Source of the DNA: an uncultured Flavobacteriales bacterium
GTDB taxonomy: Bacteria > Bacteroidota > Bacteroidia > Flavobacteriales_D > Crocinitomicaceae
Length of the DNA: 45,062 bases
Assembly: GCA_903823565.1 (NCBI GenBank)
Contig: CAIJTF010000071.1
Coordinates: forward strand, 1 to 45,062
Direction: 5' to 3'
The notes beneath the pieces were generated by a model. The model was not told the origin of the DNA. It made no database searches and was given only the letters and a program-made list of their open reading frames with translations. The translations under genes were made by a program, and so were the position numbers. Below, in pieces: positions 17,357 through 25,097 of this stretch (position 1 is its first letter; every line of letters starts with the position of its first letter).

Positions 17357-20300
17357 ATGCCAAGAACCCTGCGACGCAATTTTATCCAACGGTTTAAGGA
17401 AAATGTAAAAAAACACCCTCAGCAACCGCTTTATGTTTTTTTAGACATTCATGGGTCTGTTAAAGCATCATATACGTACGAACAATTTGACGAACGCAGT
17501 AAGACGTTGGCATGTTCACTCATTCGAAAGGAAAACTTGAACGCCGGAGATCGGGTGCTACTAGCCTATCCTCCAGGCTTGGAGATGATGGTTGCTTTTT
17601 TTGCATGCGTGCGGGCAGGAATTATACCTGTACCCGTTTATCCTCCAACGACCCAGGGATTTAGTGCAGCCTTCGAAAAAATGACCTATATCGCAACCGA
17701 TTGTCAAGCAGCGGCGGTTCTCACGGACCGTACCCTCTATTGGTCGATGCGGGTAAACCTCACCAAAACACGCTTGCTGAACCTTTCAATGAAGCGGCAT
17801 TGGCTGTGGAAAAAACCTTGGATTATTACCTCGGACAGCGTATCGATGGATACCAATTCGTGGGAAGATCAACCCGAGGACATCCTTTTTTTACAATATA
17901 CCAGTGGATCAACCAACCACCCAAAAGGAGTTGTAGTACGGCACGAGAACCTCATTGAGAATTGCGATGCGGTAGTGGATCATCAACCCATTGGAGTTTC
18001 ATGGTTACCGCAATACCACGATATGGGCCTCATTGGTTATTACCTCTTTTTTGCCATTAAAAGTGGTACAACCTACGGATTTTCTCCATTGGATTTCATC
18101 CAACGGCCAGCCCTGTGGTTTGAAACCGTAACGAAGTATGGTGGGACGGCAACCTCAGCTCCAAATTTCGCCTACGAATACTGCCTCAGACCAGGAAAAA
18201 TTAGCGAAGGTGAAATGCAAGGATTTAATTTAAGTACGTTGCGTTTTGTTATGACGGCAGCAGAACCTGTGAATGCAAAAACGTGTGAAAAATTCCTTCA
18301 GTGCTTTTCGACCGTTGGATTAAAACCAGAGGCTTTTTTTGCGGCCTATGGTTTGGCGGAATTTACCCTTGCGGTTTCTAATTATGGTCGAAAGGCCTTA
18401 AAAATCAATGCTGCGTTCATAAAAAAAGGCTGGATTGCCCAAGAAAACCATGTCGATTCTGTTTTACTCCAGAGCTGTGGGAAGGCTTTGGGTGATACGA
18501 AAATTCTAATTGTAAAAGAAACCCATGGGACCTTACATCCCGTGGAGGACGAGGTGGGTGAAATTTGGCTACAAGGTTCGGGAAAATGCCTTGGATATTG
18601 GAATAAGCCAGAATTAAATCAAACCGTTTTTCATGCAACGTTGCCCGAAGTCCATGGTGAATGGTTGAGAACCGGGGATCTTGGGTTTTTGCACGAGGGT
18701 GAATTATACGTCTGTGGACGAATAAAGGACATGATTCTTATCCGTGGGTTAAATTATTATCCCCAGGACATTGAGGCCATTGTGGAAAGGAATCCTTCCA
18801 TTCGAAAAGGATGTGTAGCGGCCTTTTCAGAGGATGGCCCTGAAGGTGAGGTACTAACCATAGTAGCAGAATGGAAAAAAGGAACACCCAAGCCAGACTT
18901 ATCTGAATTAAATACCAACCTGATGGGTTACCTGGGTATTCCCCTGACTAAATTGGTCCTCATTCCTCCTAAAACCATTGCAAAAACAAGTTCAGGCAAG
19001 TTGAGAAGATCGTTTATTCGCGAACAATACCTAGGAGGCATACTCCCTATGAATGAAGCCCTTACGGATTCAGAAAACCCTAGTTCCCCAGATTCCCCCG
19101 TGCATACCTTTTTAGCATCCTATGGGCTTAATGGAACGGAACACCATAATCTAAATGAACTCGGTTTTGATTCCATTCGAACGGTTGAATTCGCACACGA
19201 CCTAGACCAACTTCTACGTGAACATGGCTTTGATTATTTAGGAAAGGAATTAGACGTCAGAATTTTACAACGCATTGCCATTCACGAATTGTATCATGTC
19301 CTACAAGAAGTTTTAGATGCCAAGCCTCAGGCTGCATTTTTATTCAAAAAAACCTTATTAGCGATCCATAACCTTTACAGCGAGGAGGAACAATCTATGA
19401 TGCTAGCCGATGCTCAACGGCTAAAACATGACGTTTTCCCTGAAGGGGTAAAGACACCAAAGCCCGACGCACAAATTCTTTTAACGGGGGCCACCGGTTT
19501 TTTTGGTCCTTTTCTGTTAAAGAGTTTATTGGAACTAACGGAGGGCAGGATTCTGGTTCTCATTCGTGCATCGAGTGAAACTGAAGGGATAAAACGACTA
19601 AAAAGTTCTTTTGAGACTACCCATTCATCGCCAAAGGTTTTGGAGGCTTTTGATGCGCGTGTGGAAGTGATTTGTGGGGATTTAAGTAAGCCAAAGTTGG
19701 GATTAAAGCCAGGGATTTGGAATGAATTAACCCGAAGGGTAGATGTAATCTATCACAACGGTGCGCTCGTCAACTACCTTTTGGATTATGCCAACCTTCG
19801 CGATGCAAACGTTTTTGGAACGGAGTATATTCTCCATCTGGCCAGGGAATTTAAAATCAAACCCATCAATTACATTTCAACGACCTTTATTTTTGGTTGG
19901 TCCGTCAAGGAGGAATTGTTTGAAACGGACCGGAACGAGCGCATGGAACGGTTGGATTTTGGATACAGCCAAAGCAAATGGGTATCGGAGCAATTGATGC
20001 AGAACGCTATGTCCCAGGGCTTACCCGTACGAATTTTTCGTCCCGCACTTATTTCGCCATCGATTGATGGGCGGGGTTTTAATTATGATATATCGATTCG
20101 ACTGTTGCGCTTTATGATAAAAAATGGAATCAGTACAACGGCGAAAAATCAAGTTAGCTTCACTCCAGCGGATATTGGAGCGAACAATATCGTTGCGATT
20201 TCTTTAGATCCGGAAAGTATAAACCATTGTTTTCATGTTACAAGAGATTCGTATTCAAACATGGATGAAATCTGCACCTTATTGGCAGAAAAAGAAAAAA

Positions 20301-20557
20301 CACCCTTGAAACGCTTTCCTTTGAAGGCCTTTGTGCCGGAGGTAGTTAACCGGTGTAAACCGGACGATATATTATTTCCCTTATTAAATTTTTTGGTTAA
20401 ATCGGTCGATAATATCTCTAAAATGGAATTCAAACTGTACGACAATGCTACGTATCGGTATTTCAGGGATAAAAATCCATTAAGTGTAAAGGATCCGAGT
20501 ATAGAAGAAGTTGTTACTGGAATTTATATCTTTATGAAAAAGGAAAAATTACTGTAG
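17357..20557 (+). CDS. fused fatty acyl-AMP ligase, acyl carrier domain and thioester reductase
   Basis: This 1066-residue enzyme should activate a fatty acid, hold it as a carrier thioester and release it by NAD(P)H reduction as an aldehyde or alcohol. Residues 1 to about 560 form an adenylating domain of the fatty acyl-AMP ligase (FAAL) type: GDRVLLAYPPGLEMMVAFF, LQYTSGSTNHPKGV (about 179-192), SWLPQYHDMGLIG, QRPALWFE and AEPVNAKTCEKF. The carrier domain has LGFDSIR with the phosphopantetheine Ser606. The reductase has the Rossmann motif LLTGATGFFGPF (about 706-717) and a YSQSK catalytic pair. Architecture equals that of carboxylic acid reductases, but with a FAAL front end. The P450 gene follows after 2 bases. 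Confidence 0.9.
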   Translation: MPRTLRRNFIQRFKENVKKHPQQPLYVFLDIHGSVKASYTYEQFDERSKTLACSLIRKENLNAGDRVLLAYPPGLEMMVAFFACVRAGIIPVPVYPPTTQGFSAAFEKMTYIATDCQAAAVLTDRTLYWSMRVNLTKTRLLNLSMKRHWLWKKPWIITSDSVSMDTNSWEDQPEDILFLQYTSGSTNHPKGVVVRHENLIENCDAVVDHQPIGVSWLPQYHDMGLIGYYLFFAIKSGTTYGFSPLDFIQRPALWFETVTKYGGTATSAPNFAYEYCLRPGKISEGEMQGFNLSTLRFVMTAAEPVNAKTCEKFLQCFSTVGLKPEAFFAAYGLAEFTLAVSNYGRKALKINAAFIKKGWIAQENHVDSVLLQSCGKALGDTKILIVKETHGTLHPVEDEVGEIWLQGSGKCLGYWNKPELNQTVFHATLPEVHGEWLRTGDLGFLHEGELYVCGRIKDMILIRGLNYYPQDIEAIVERNPSIRKGCVAAFSEDGPEGEVLTIVAEWKKGTPKPDLSELNTNLMGYLGIPLTKLVLIPPKTIAKTSSGKLRRSFIREQYLGGILPMNEALTDSENPSSPDSPVHTFLASYGLNGTEHHNLNELGFDSIRTVEFAHDLDQLLREHGFDYLGKELDVRILQRIAIHELYHVLQEVLDAKPQAAFLFKKTLLAIHNLYSEEEQSMMLADAQRLKHDVFPEGVKTPKPDAQILLTGATGFFGPFLLKSLLELTEGRILVLIRASSETEGIKRLKSSFETTHSSPKVLEAFDARVEVICGDLSKPKLGLKPGIWNELTRRVDVIYHNGALVNYLLDYANLRDANVFGTEYILHLAREFKIKPINYISTTFIFGWSVKEELFETDRNERMERLDFGYSQSKWVSEQLMQNAMSQGLPVRIFRPALISPSIDGRGFNYDISIRLLRFMIKNGISTTAKNQVSFTPADIGANNIVAISLDPESINHCFHVTRDSYSNMDEICTLLAEKEKTPLKRFPLKAFVPEVVNRCKPDDILFPLLNFLVKSVDNISKMEFKLYDNATYRYFRDKNPLSVKDPSIEEVVTGIYIFMKKEKLL

Positions 20558-20559
20558 GA

Positions 20560-21918
20560 ATGGGAAAATCAAGGATCACAAATACCCCGAACGTACCCAC
20601 TTGGAGAATAGTAAAGGATACTGCTGCTATGTTGCGAAGCCCAGTTCACGTGTTTGAACAGTATCGCAAGGAATTTGGTCCTATTTACACCTTGCGCTTT
20701 GGCGTACGTCGAACGATGGTGGTTTCTGATCCCGATATGCTGAGGTATGTTTTAAAAGAGAATAATGACAATTACACCAAGTCGCACATTCAAGTAAAGC
20801 GATTTGTTGAATTTCAAGGCATTGGCTTAACAAACAGCCATGGGGATTATTGGTTGCGGCAACGCAAGTTGCTCAGCATGGGATTTACCCGTTCCCGGCT
20901 ATCGGAAATCTTGCCAATTCAATTGGGTGTTTTGGAAAAATTCATGGCTGATTTTCATGAAGAGACAACCCATGGACCCATGGATATTCATCGACAAATG
21001 GTTCTTTTTACCCTGATGTCTGTAGGGAAGTCCTTGTTCGGGGAGCCCATGACAAAAACCGAGTTAAACCAATTCGCTGACGCCATTGCAACGATTCAAG
21101 CCTACTTGGTGAAAAAAGTGGTTCAGCCCTATTTATTTCCTTATTTCTTCCTGACAGGACAAAACAGAAAACACCATAAAATCCGTGAAGAGGGGGATCA
21201 AATTATTATTGACTACATCGAATCCAGAAGAAAAAGCGGTGAAAAGGGGGCGGATATCCTTCAACTCATTTTGGATACCCCATATAAGGATACGGGAGAA
21301 CTCATGTCCGATGAAACAGTAAAAGTGGAAATTTTACAATTATTGGTGGCGGGAAATGAGACGTCGACAACGGCAGCTACCTGGACTTTATATCAATTAG
21401 CTAGGCACCCGGAACATCTTGAAAAAATACGGGAAGAAATTGAATCCGTATGTGGGGACAAGCCAATTGATTACGGAGTTTTGCATTCTTTGAATTATTT
21501 AATTAGGGTTTTGGATGAATCCATGAGAACCTATCCTCCGTTTTGGATGATTGATCGTGAGGCTATCGATGACGACCGTTTTGGGGATATTAATATTCCT
21601 TCAGGCACAACGGTTATTCCCTACATTTATGGTGCGCATCACAACGAGGCCTATTGGCCAAATCCGGATGAATTTAACCCGGACCGTTTTCTGGATAAAC
21701 ATCATCCCTTTTCTTTTATTCCCTTTGGTGGAGGCCCGAGGGTCTGTATTGGTCAAAACATGGCGCTAATGCAAATCTTATTGGTAATTTCCACCATCGT
21801 TCGGGATTACGATTTTGAATTAGTGGACAATAAAGAGGTTGGTATTAAGTCGATGATGTTGCTGAAGCCGGATGGACCAATGATGATGAAAGTAAGCAAA
21901 CGCGTTCCTAGGAATTAG
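20560..21918 (+). CDS. cytochrome P450
   Basis: This 452-residue soluble haem monooxygenase has all core motifs: the I-helix AGNETSTT (about 264-271), ESMR as the K-helix ExxR (about 319-322), PDEFNPDRF, and the haem loop FGGGPRVCIGQ with ligand Cys396. It resembles the CYP4/CYP102-like fatty-acid hydroxylases in general layout, so an acyl chain, perhaps tethered to the adjacent carrier domain, is a reasonable substrate. Only two bases separate it from the ligase-reductase gene, so the two are surely co-transcribed. No ferredoxin or reductase partner is in the window. The 3' end overlaps the convergent sulfotransferase gene by 11 bases. Confidence 0.93.
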   Translation: MGKSRITNTPNVPTWRIVKDTAAMLRSPVHVFEQYRKEFGPIYTLRFGVRRTMVVSDPDMLRYVLKENNDNYTKSHIQVKRFVEFQGIGLTNSHGDYWLRQRKLLSMGFTRSRLSEILPIQLGVLEKFMADFHEETTHGPMDIHRQMVLFTLMSVGKSLFGEPMTKTELNQFADAIATIQAYLVKKVVQPYLFPYFFLTGQNRKHHKIREEGDQIIIDYIESRRKSGEKGADILQLILDTPYKDTGELMSDETVKVEILQLLVAGNETSTTAATWTLYQLARHPEHLEKIREEIESVCGDKPIDYGVLHSLNYLIRVLDESMRTYPPFWMIDREAIDDDRFGDINIPSGTTVIPYIYGAHHNEAYWPNPDEFNPDRFLDKHHPFSFIPFGGGPRVCIGQNMALMQILLVISTIVRDYDFELVDNKEVGIKSMMLLKPDGPMMMKVSKRVPRN

Positions 21919-22921
21919 CCGCTGATTTTTGGGGCTGATGAACGTTGGTAAGGATAAAATCAACCACTTCGGCCGGTAGGGGTCCGAATCCAAAATGATC
22001 ATAGACCTGTTGTAAGGCTTCTAATGGCTTTTCTTGTAAATGTTCCAATGCAATTTCAATTCGTTGATTTAAAGGAATCTCCGCTTTCTGAACTTCATAG
22101 GCCTTAAGCAATGAGGCGTGAGTACTATCAATCAAAGCACTTACCTTCTCTTGTCCTATTCGTTGAAACCCATAATGGCGTTGGAGAACGTTCCATAGGT
22201 ACTCATTCGAAGCTAGGGTAGCGCTTTTTTCGCGGTGCATGTAAATAAACCTAGCCTCAGGAAATGCACGAATTAAACGCGAAATTCGAGCGGTATCTCC
22301 CGGGGATTTAAGCACTAGTGTGGCGTTCGGCGCTTGTTGCTGTAAGTTTGATAGAATAATTTGGTAATCCTTTATCCAATCGTGATTCGATTCGTCCAAG
22401 ACGAGTTTTTGGTAAAAAACCGGATATTTTCGCGGGAATAAATGTCCCCAGGTGTAAGCTTTCGAACTTCCCAAAAGGGTTAATGCAACATCCAGCTCAC
22501 CGGAATAATTAAAATCAAGAGGTAGGCGTTGCAATGGATAATGCCAACCAACAAAACGAACCAAACGGTTTAGCACTGGAGCAATCCACGCCTCAGTTAT
22601 GCGAAAATGACTGGCTGCAATCATACGATACAAGGAAAGGTAATGGAAGTTTTTATCCTTGGATAAAGCATCTTGCATAACGGTTGTTCCGCTTCGCCAA
22701 TGTCCTATGATAAAAACAGGTGGATTAACGGCTTTGGGGTTCCAGTAGTACGTTCCATGAAATAGGATTTGTAGGCCCCTGAACGGTTCCGTTAGGAAAA
22801 GATATAAACTAATGAGAAGGAATCGATGGATTTGAAGCCAAGAAATTCCTCCAGCGTTAAGGGCAATTCGCCAAAAGTTCAATAAAGGCCAAAATGGAAT
22901 GAAGAAACATCTAGGATTCAC
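21908..22921 (-). CDS. sulfotransferase family protein
   Basis: The 337-residue product carries the PAPS 5'-phosphosulfate loop GHWRSGTT (residues 73-80) and a 3'-phosphate-type region FIYMHREKSATLAS (about 222-235), so it should transfer sulfate from PAPS to a hydroxyl group. The N-terminal 50 residues are hydrophobic, suggesting membrane association and a lipid acceptor. The start codon is GTG (22919-22921); no upstream in-frame ATG exists before a stop. It faces the second desaturase gene across a 40-base divergent gap and converges on the P450 gene, which ties it to the lipid region. The acceptor is unknown. Confidence 0.85.
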   Translation of the reverse strand: MNPRCFFIPFWPLLNFWRIALNAGGISWLQIHRFLLISLYLFLTEPFRGLQILFHGTYYWNPKAVNPPVFIIGHWRSGTTVMQDALSKDKNFHYLSLYRMIAASHFRITEAWIAPVLNRLVRFVGWHYPLQRLPLDFNYSGELDVALTLLGSSKAYTWGHLFPRKYPVFYQKLVLDESNHDWIKDYQIILSNLQQQAPNATLVLKSPGDTARISRLIRAFPEARFIYMHREKSATLASNEYLWNVLQRHYGFQRIGQEKVSALIDSTHASLLKAYEVQKAEIPLNQRIEIALEHLQEKPLEALQQVYDHFGFGPLPAEVVDFILTNVHQPQKSAANS

Positions 22922-22937
22922 GGGTTGAAAATAGTGT

Positions 22938-22945
22938 TATTTTTG
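22938..22945 (+). promoter_or_regulatory. -7 box for the desaturase at 22962
   Basis: TATTTTTG matches TAnnTTTG and lies 16 bases before the TTG start. The 40-base divergent gap leaves room for little else. Confidence 0.35.
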
Positions 22946-22961
22946 AGTACTAAGAGAGCCC

Positions 22962-24074
22962 TTGAAAGAAATAAACACCCAATTAGAATTTCGTTCGGTA
23001 TCGGAAGATGCCTTTGCCAAAACCTTGCACAAACGGGTAAGTACTTATTTAAAAGAAAACGGAATACCACGCAGGGGAAACGTGGGATTGGTGGCGAAAA
23101 CCATTGTACTAACGGGGTGTTACATTGGGCTTTATGGAACATTGGTATTTAGTAGTTGGATACCTGAAGGAGTAAGCTGGTTTGCTTGGGCAGCGATGGG
23201 TATTTTGTTAGGACTTATTGGGATGAATGTACTTCATGACAAGGTTCATGGTAGCTATACCAATCACAGAATTGGTCGATTTTTATTGGAAATACCTATC
23301 TTTCTTATTGGTGCAGAATCAAAAATTTGGGAAATTGAACACAACCACATTCACCACCATTTCACCAATATTGATGGAATAGATCAAGACATTAGTCCAA
23401 GATTCTTTTTTAGGTTTTCTCCGCATCAAAAATGGCATTGGTTCCATCGCATGCAGGCCTTTTATGCACCTTTTCTCTACGGATTATTGCTTTTTGAATG
23501 GTTAAGCATCAAAGATTTTATTAAGGTAAGAACGTATTTAAAGGAAGGGCACCTAAGCCAAAGACAAGCTCGATTGCTTACCGTAACCATTGCTTTAAAG
23601 AAGTCCTTATTTCATGTGATTTTTCTGTTGATTCCACTCCTCTTTGGTTTGGTGTGGTACATTGTAGTTTTAAAATACCTGTTGATGTTAACGGTAGGCG
23701 GAATATTTATGACCTTAATTTTTCAGTTGGCGCATGTTACCCACAACGTTGATTTTACAGAGGGGTCAGGAATGCTTAAGGATAAAAGTTGGCATCGGTT
23801 TCAGTTAGAAACCACCCATAATTTTGCCCCAAACCATTGGTGGGTCACGGCCTTGCTCGGAGGATTAAATTACCAAATCGAGCACCATTTGTTTCCAGAT
23901 ATTTCCCATGTACATTACCGCAAATTAGCCCCCTTGGTGCGAAAAACAGCAACGGAATTTAATTATCCTTACCACTCTTATCCGAGTTTAGGTGCTGCCC
24001 TATGGAATCATTTTAGCTACCTTAACCGAATGGGCTCCCCTTCTTCGGTTGGATCATCTTCCCCTTCCAAATAA
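22962..24074 (+). CDS. acyl desaturase, front-end type (QxxHH)
   Basis: This 370-residue membrane diiron desaturase has histidine boxes HDKVH (92-96), HNHIHHH (127-133) and QIEHH (305-309). A Gln in the third box is typical of front-end (delta-5/delta-6-like) desaturases; the fused cytochrome b5 of eukaryotic members is absent, as in bacterial ones. LFPDISHVHY follows as usual. The start is TTG at 22962, because an in-frame TGA lies upstream and no ATG is near. Its last 58 bases overlap the convergent lipoprotein gene. It probably acts on membrane or carrier-bound acyl chains that feed the neighbouring lipid enzymes. Confidence 0.87.
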   Translation: MKEINTQLEFRSVSEDAFAKTLHKRVSTYLKENGIPRRGNVGLVAKTIVLTGCYIGLYGTLVFSSWIPEGVSWFAWAAMGILLGLIGMNVLHDKVHGSYTNHRIGRFLLEIPIFLIGAESKIWEIEHNHIHHHFTNIDGIDQDISPRFFFRFSPHQKWHWFHRMQAFYAPFLYGLLLFEWLSIKDFIKVRTYLKEGHLSQRQARLLTVTIALKKSLFHVIFLLIPLLFGLVWYIVVLKYLLMLTVGGIFMTLIFQLAHVTHNVDFTEGSGMLKDKSWHRFQLETTHNFAPNHWWVTALLGGLNYQIEHHLFPDISHVHYRKLAPLVRKTATEFNYPYHSYPSLGAALWNHFSYLNRMGSPSSVGSSSPSK

Positions 24075-24712
24075 TCCAGATACAAGCCTCGGTACGGGGA
24101 CTTTTTTATATTGTATGGAGTATTCCGTGTAGTGCGTCGGATTACTTTGGCTTGCATGGCTTTTTTAATTGACCCTAAGGTCCCAAACTTCGCTGTGTTA
24201 AGCGACCAGATTGGGGTGTTGGCTAAGGTATCTATCAAGGAGGCATTCAGGGTCACTGAATTCGTAATGAGTGTACTTCCGGTGGCTTGTTGAAAAAATA
24301 TGGCGGTTAATTCTGAGACGGGTTCAAGGATTTGAATGCTGGATTCAATAACGGCGTCTACCTTGAGCTTACGGCATAATTCTTTTGCGGAAATACGGTT
24401 TTCGGTATACCCTTCAGGTAGTGCGATATCATTGGTTGACTGGAGGTCTAACACTTCTACAAAGCATTTACCTTCATTAATTCTTCGATTTAACGATCGG
24501 ATTAAATGCTCTTGAAGTTCGAACTGCTTTTTTGTGGTAAACTCGTTGAATCGATCATCCGTCATCCACACCTTGCGCTCAATGGTTGTTCTTGGGGGCA
24601 ACACAGCAATGGTGTGGTGTTTTTGTGTAATTGGGATTATATTATTTACATAGTTGGTGACCACGCAAGAGCCCAAAGACATAGATAATAGGAATAATAC
24701 CGTCCATTTCAT
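24017..24712 (-). CDS. envelope lipoprotein of unknown function
   Basis: The 231-residue product has a lipobox (SLGS-C, Cys16). The mature part begins with a beta-rich IAVLPPRTTIERK, followed by a helical LIRSLNRRINEGK and ISAKELCRKLKVDAVIESS, a pattern reminiscent of CsgG/TolB-N-type lipoproteins that handle other envelope proteins; I am not certain of the family. The C-terminus is acidic (EGEDDPTEEGE). Its 3' end overlaps the convergent desaturase coding sequence by 58 bases. Confidence 0.65.
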   Translation of the reverse strand: MKWTVLFLLSMSLGSCVVTNYVNNIIPITQKHHTIAVLPPRTTIERKVWMTDDRFNEFTTKKQFELQEHLIRSLNRRINEGKCFVEVLDLQSTNDIALPEGYTENRISAKELCRKLKVDAVIESSIQILEPVSELTAIFFQQATGSTLITNSVTLNASLIDTLANTPIWSLNTAKFGTLGSIKKAMQAKVIRRTTRNTPYNIKKSPYRGLYLDYLEGEDDPTEEGEPIRLR

Positions 24713-24716
24713 ACGA

Positions 24717-24724
24717 CAAAGATA
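24717..24724 (-). promoter_or_regulatory. -7 box, 4 bases before the start at 24712
   Basis: TATCTTTG (exact consensus), then TCGT, then ATG. Box and spacing are identical to those at 13700-13712. Confidence 0.55.
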
Positions 24725-24756
24725 GGCAATGCGGTGCTAAGAAAAGAAACCTAGGG

Positions 24757-25058
24757 TCATAAAAATAGGGGGACGAATCCCCCTTTAAAAATGCTTTCTG
24801 CTTCATAGAATCTCCAACCAATTCGAATGCTACCGTGGGCAGCTCCCAAACTTGCAAAGCTTTCTTTAGAAGAAACAACTTTAAACGGTGCCGTTGTTTT
24901 ATCCGCAAAGGTAATATCAGTAGCAAGACCGGTGTAGTATGCGCTTGAAGACGGTAAGCCCATTTCCAATCCTGGATAAAGGTTTTCAGCCACGTAGTAA
25001 TACAAACCATAAACAACGTTTTTCCAAAAGATCCTGAACCAGCGGCAAAAGCTATTGT
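24757..25058 (-). pseudogene. 3' remnant of an outer-membrane protein gene
   Basis: The minus strand encodes a beta-barrel-like tail: VVYGLYYYVAENLYPGLEMG, then ASLGAAHGSIRIGWRFYE, ending with a stop at 24757. The only start available in that frame is a TTG at 25005. Farther upstream the reading continues better in another frame (FAAGSGSFGK, about 25027-25055), so a single-base frameshift near 25020-25030 is likely. The 5' part of the gene is absent, replaced by the gltX promoter. A working 82-residue protein is possible but less likely. Confidence 0.4.
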
Positions 25059-25082
25059 TTTAATGGCTATTCATTACCTTTG
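25055..25082 (+). promoter_or_regulatory. gltX promoter (TTG-N17-TACCTTTG)
   Basis: This is the clearest promoter in the window: TTG at 25055-25057, 17 bases, then TACCTTTG at 25075-25082, matching the Bacteroidota -33/-7 arrangement. It ends 15 bases before ATG 25098 and rules out the TTG at 25080 as the gltX start. Confidence 0.7.
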
Positions 25083-25097
25083 CAGAAAAATACATTC

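Noticed and set aside
25080..25097. TTG start for gltX
   Set aside because: The codon is part of the -7 box; the family N-terminus SKPVRVRFAPSPTG begins at ATG 25098.
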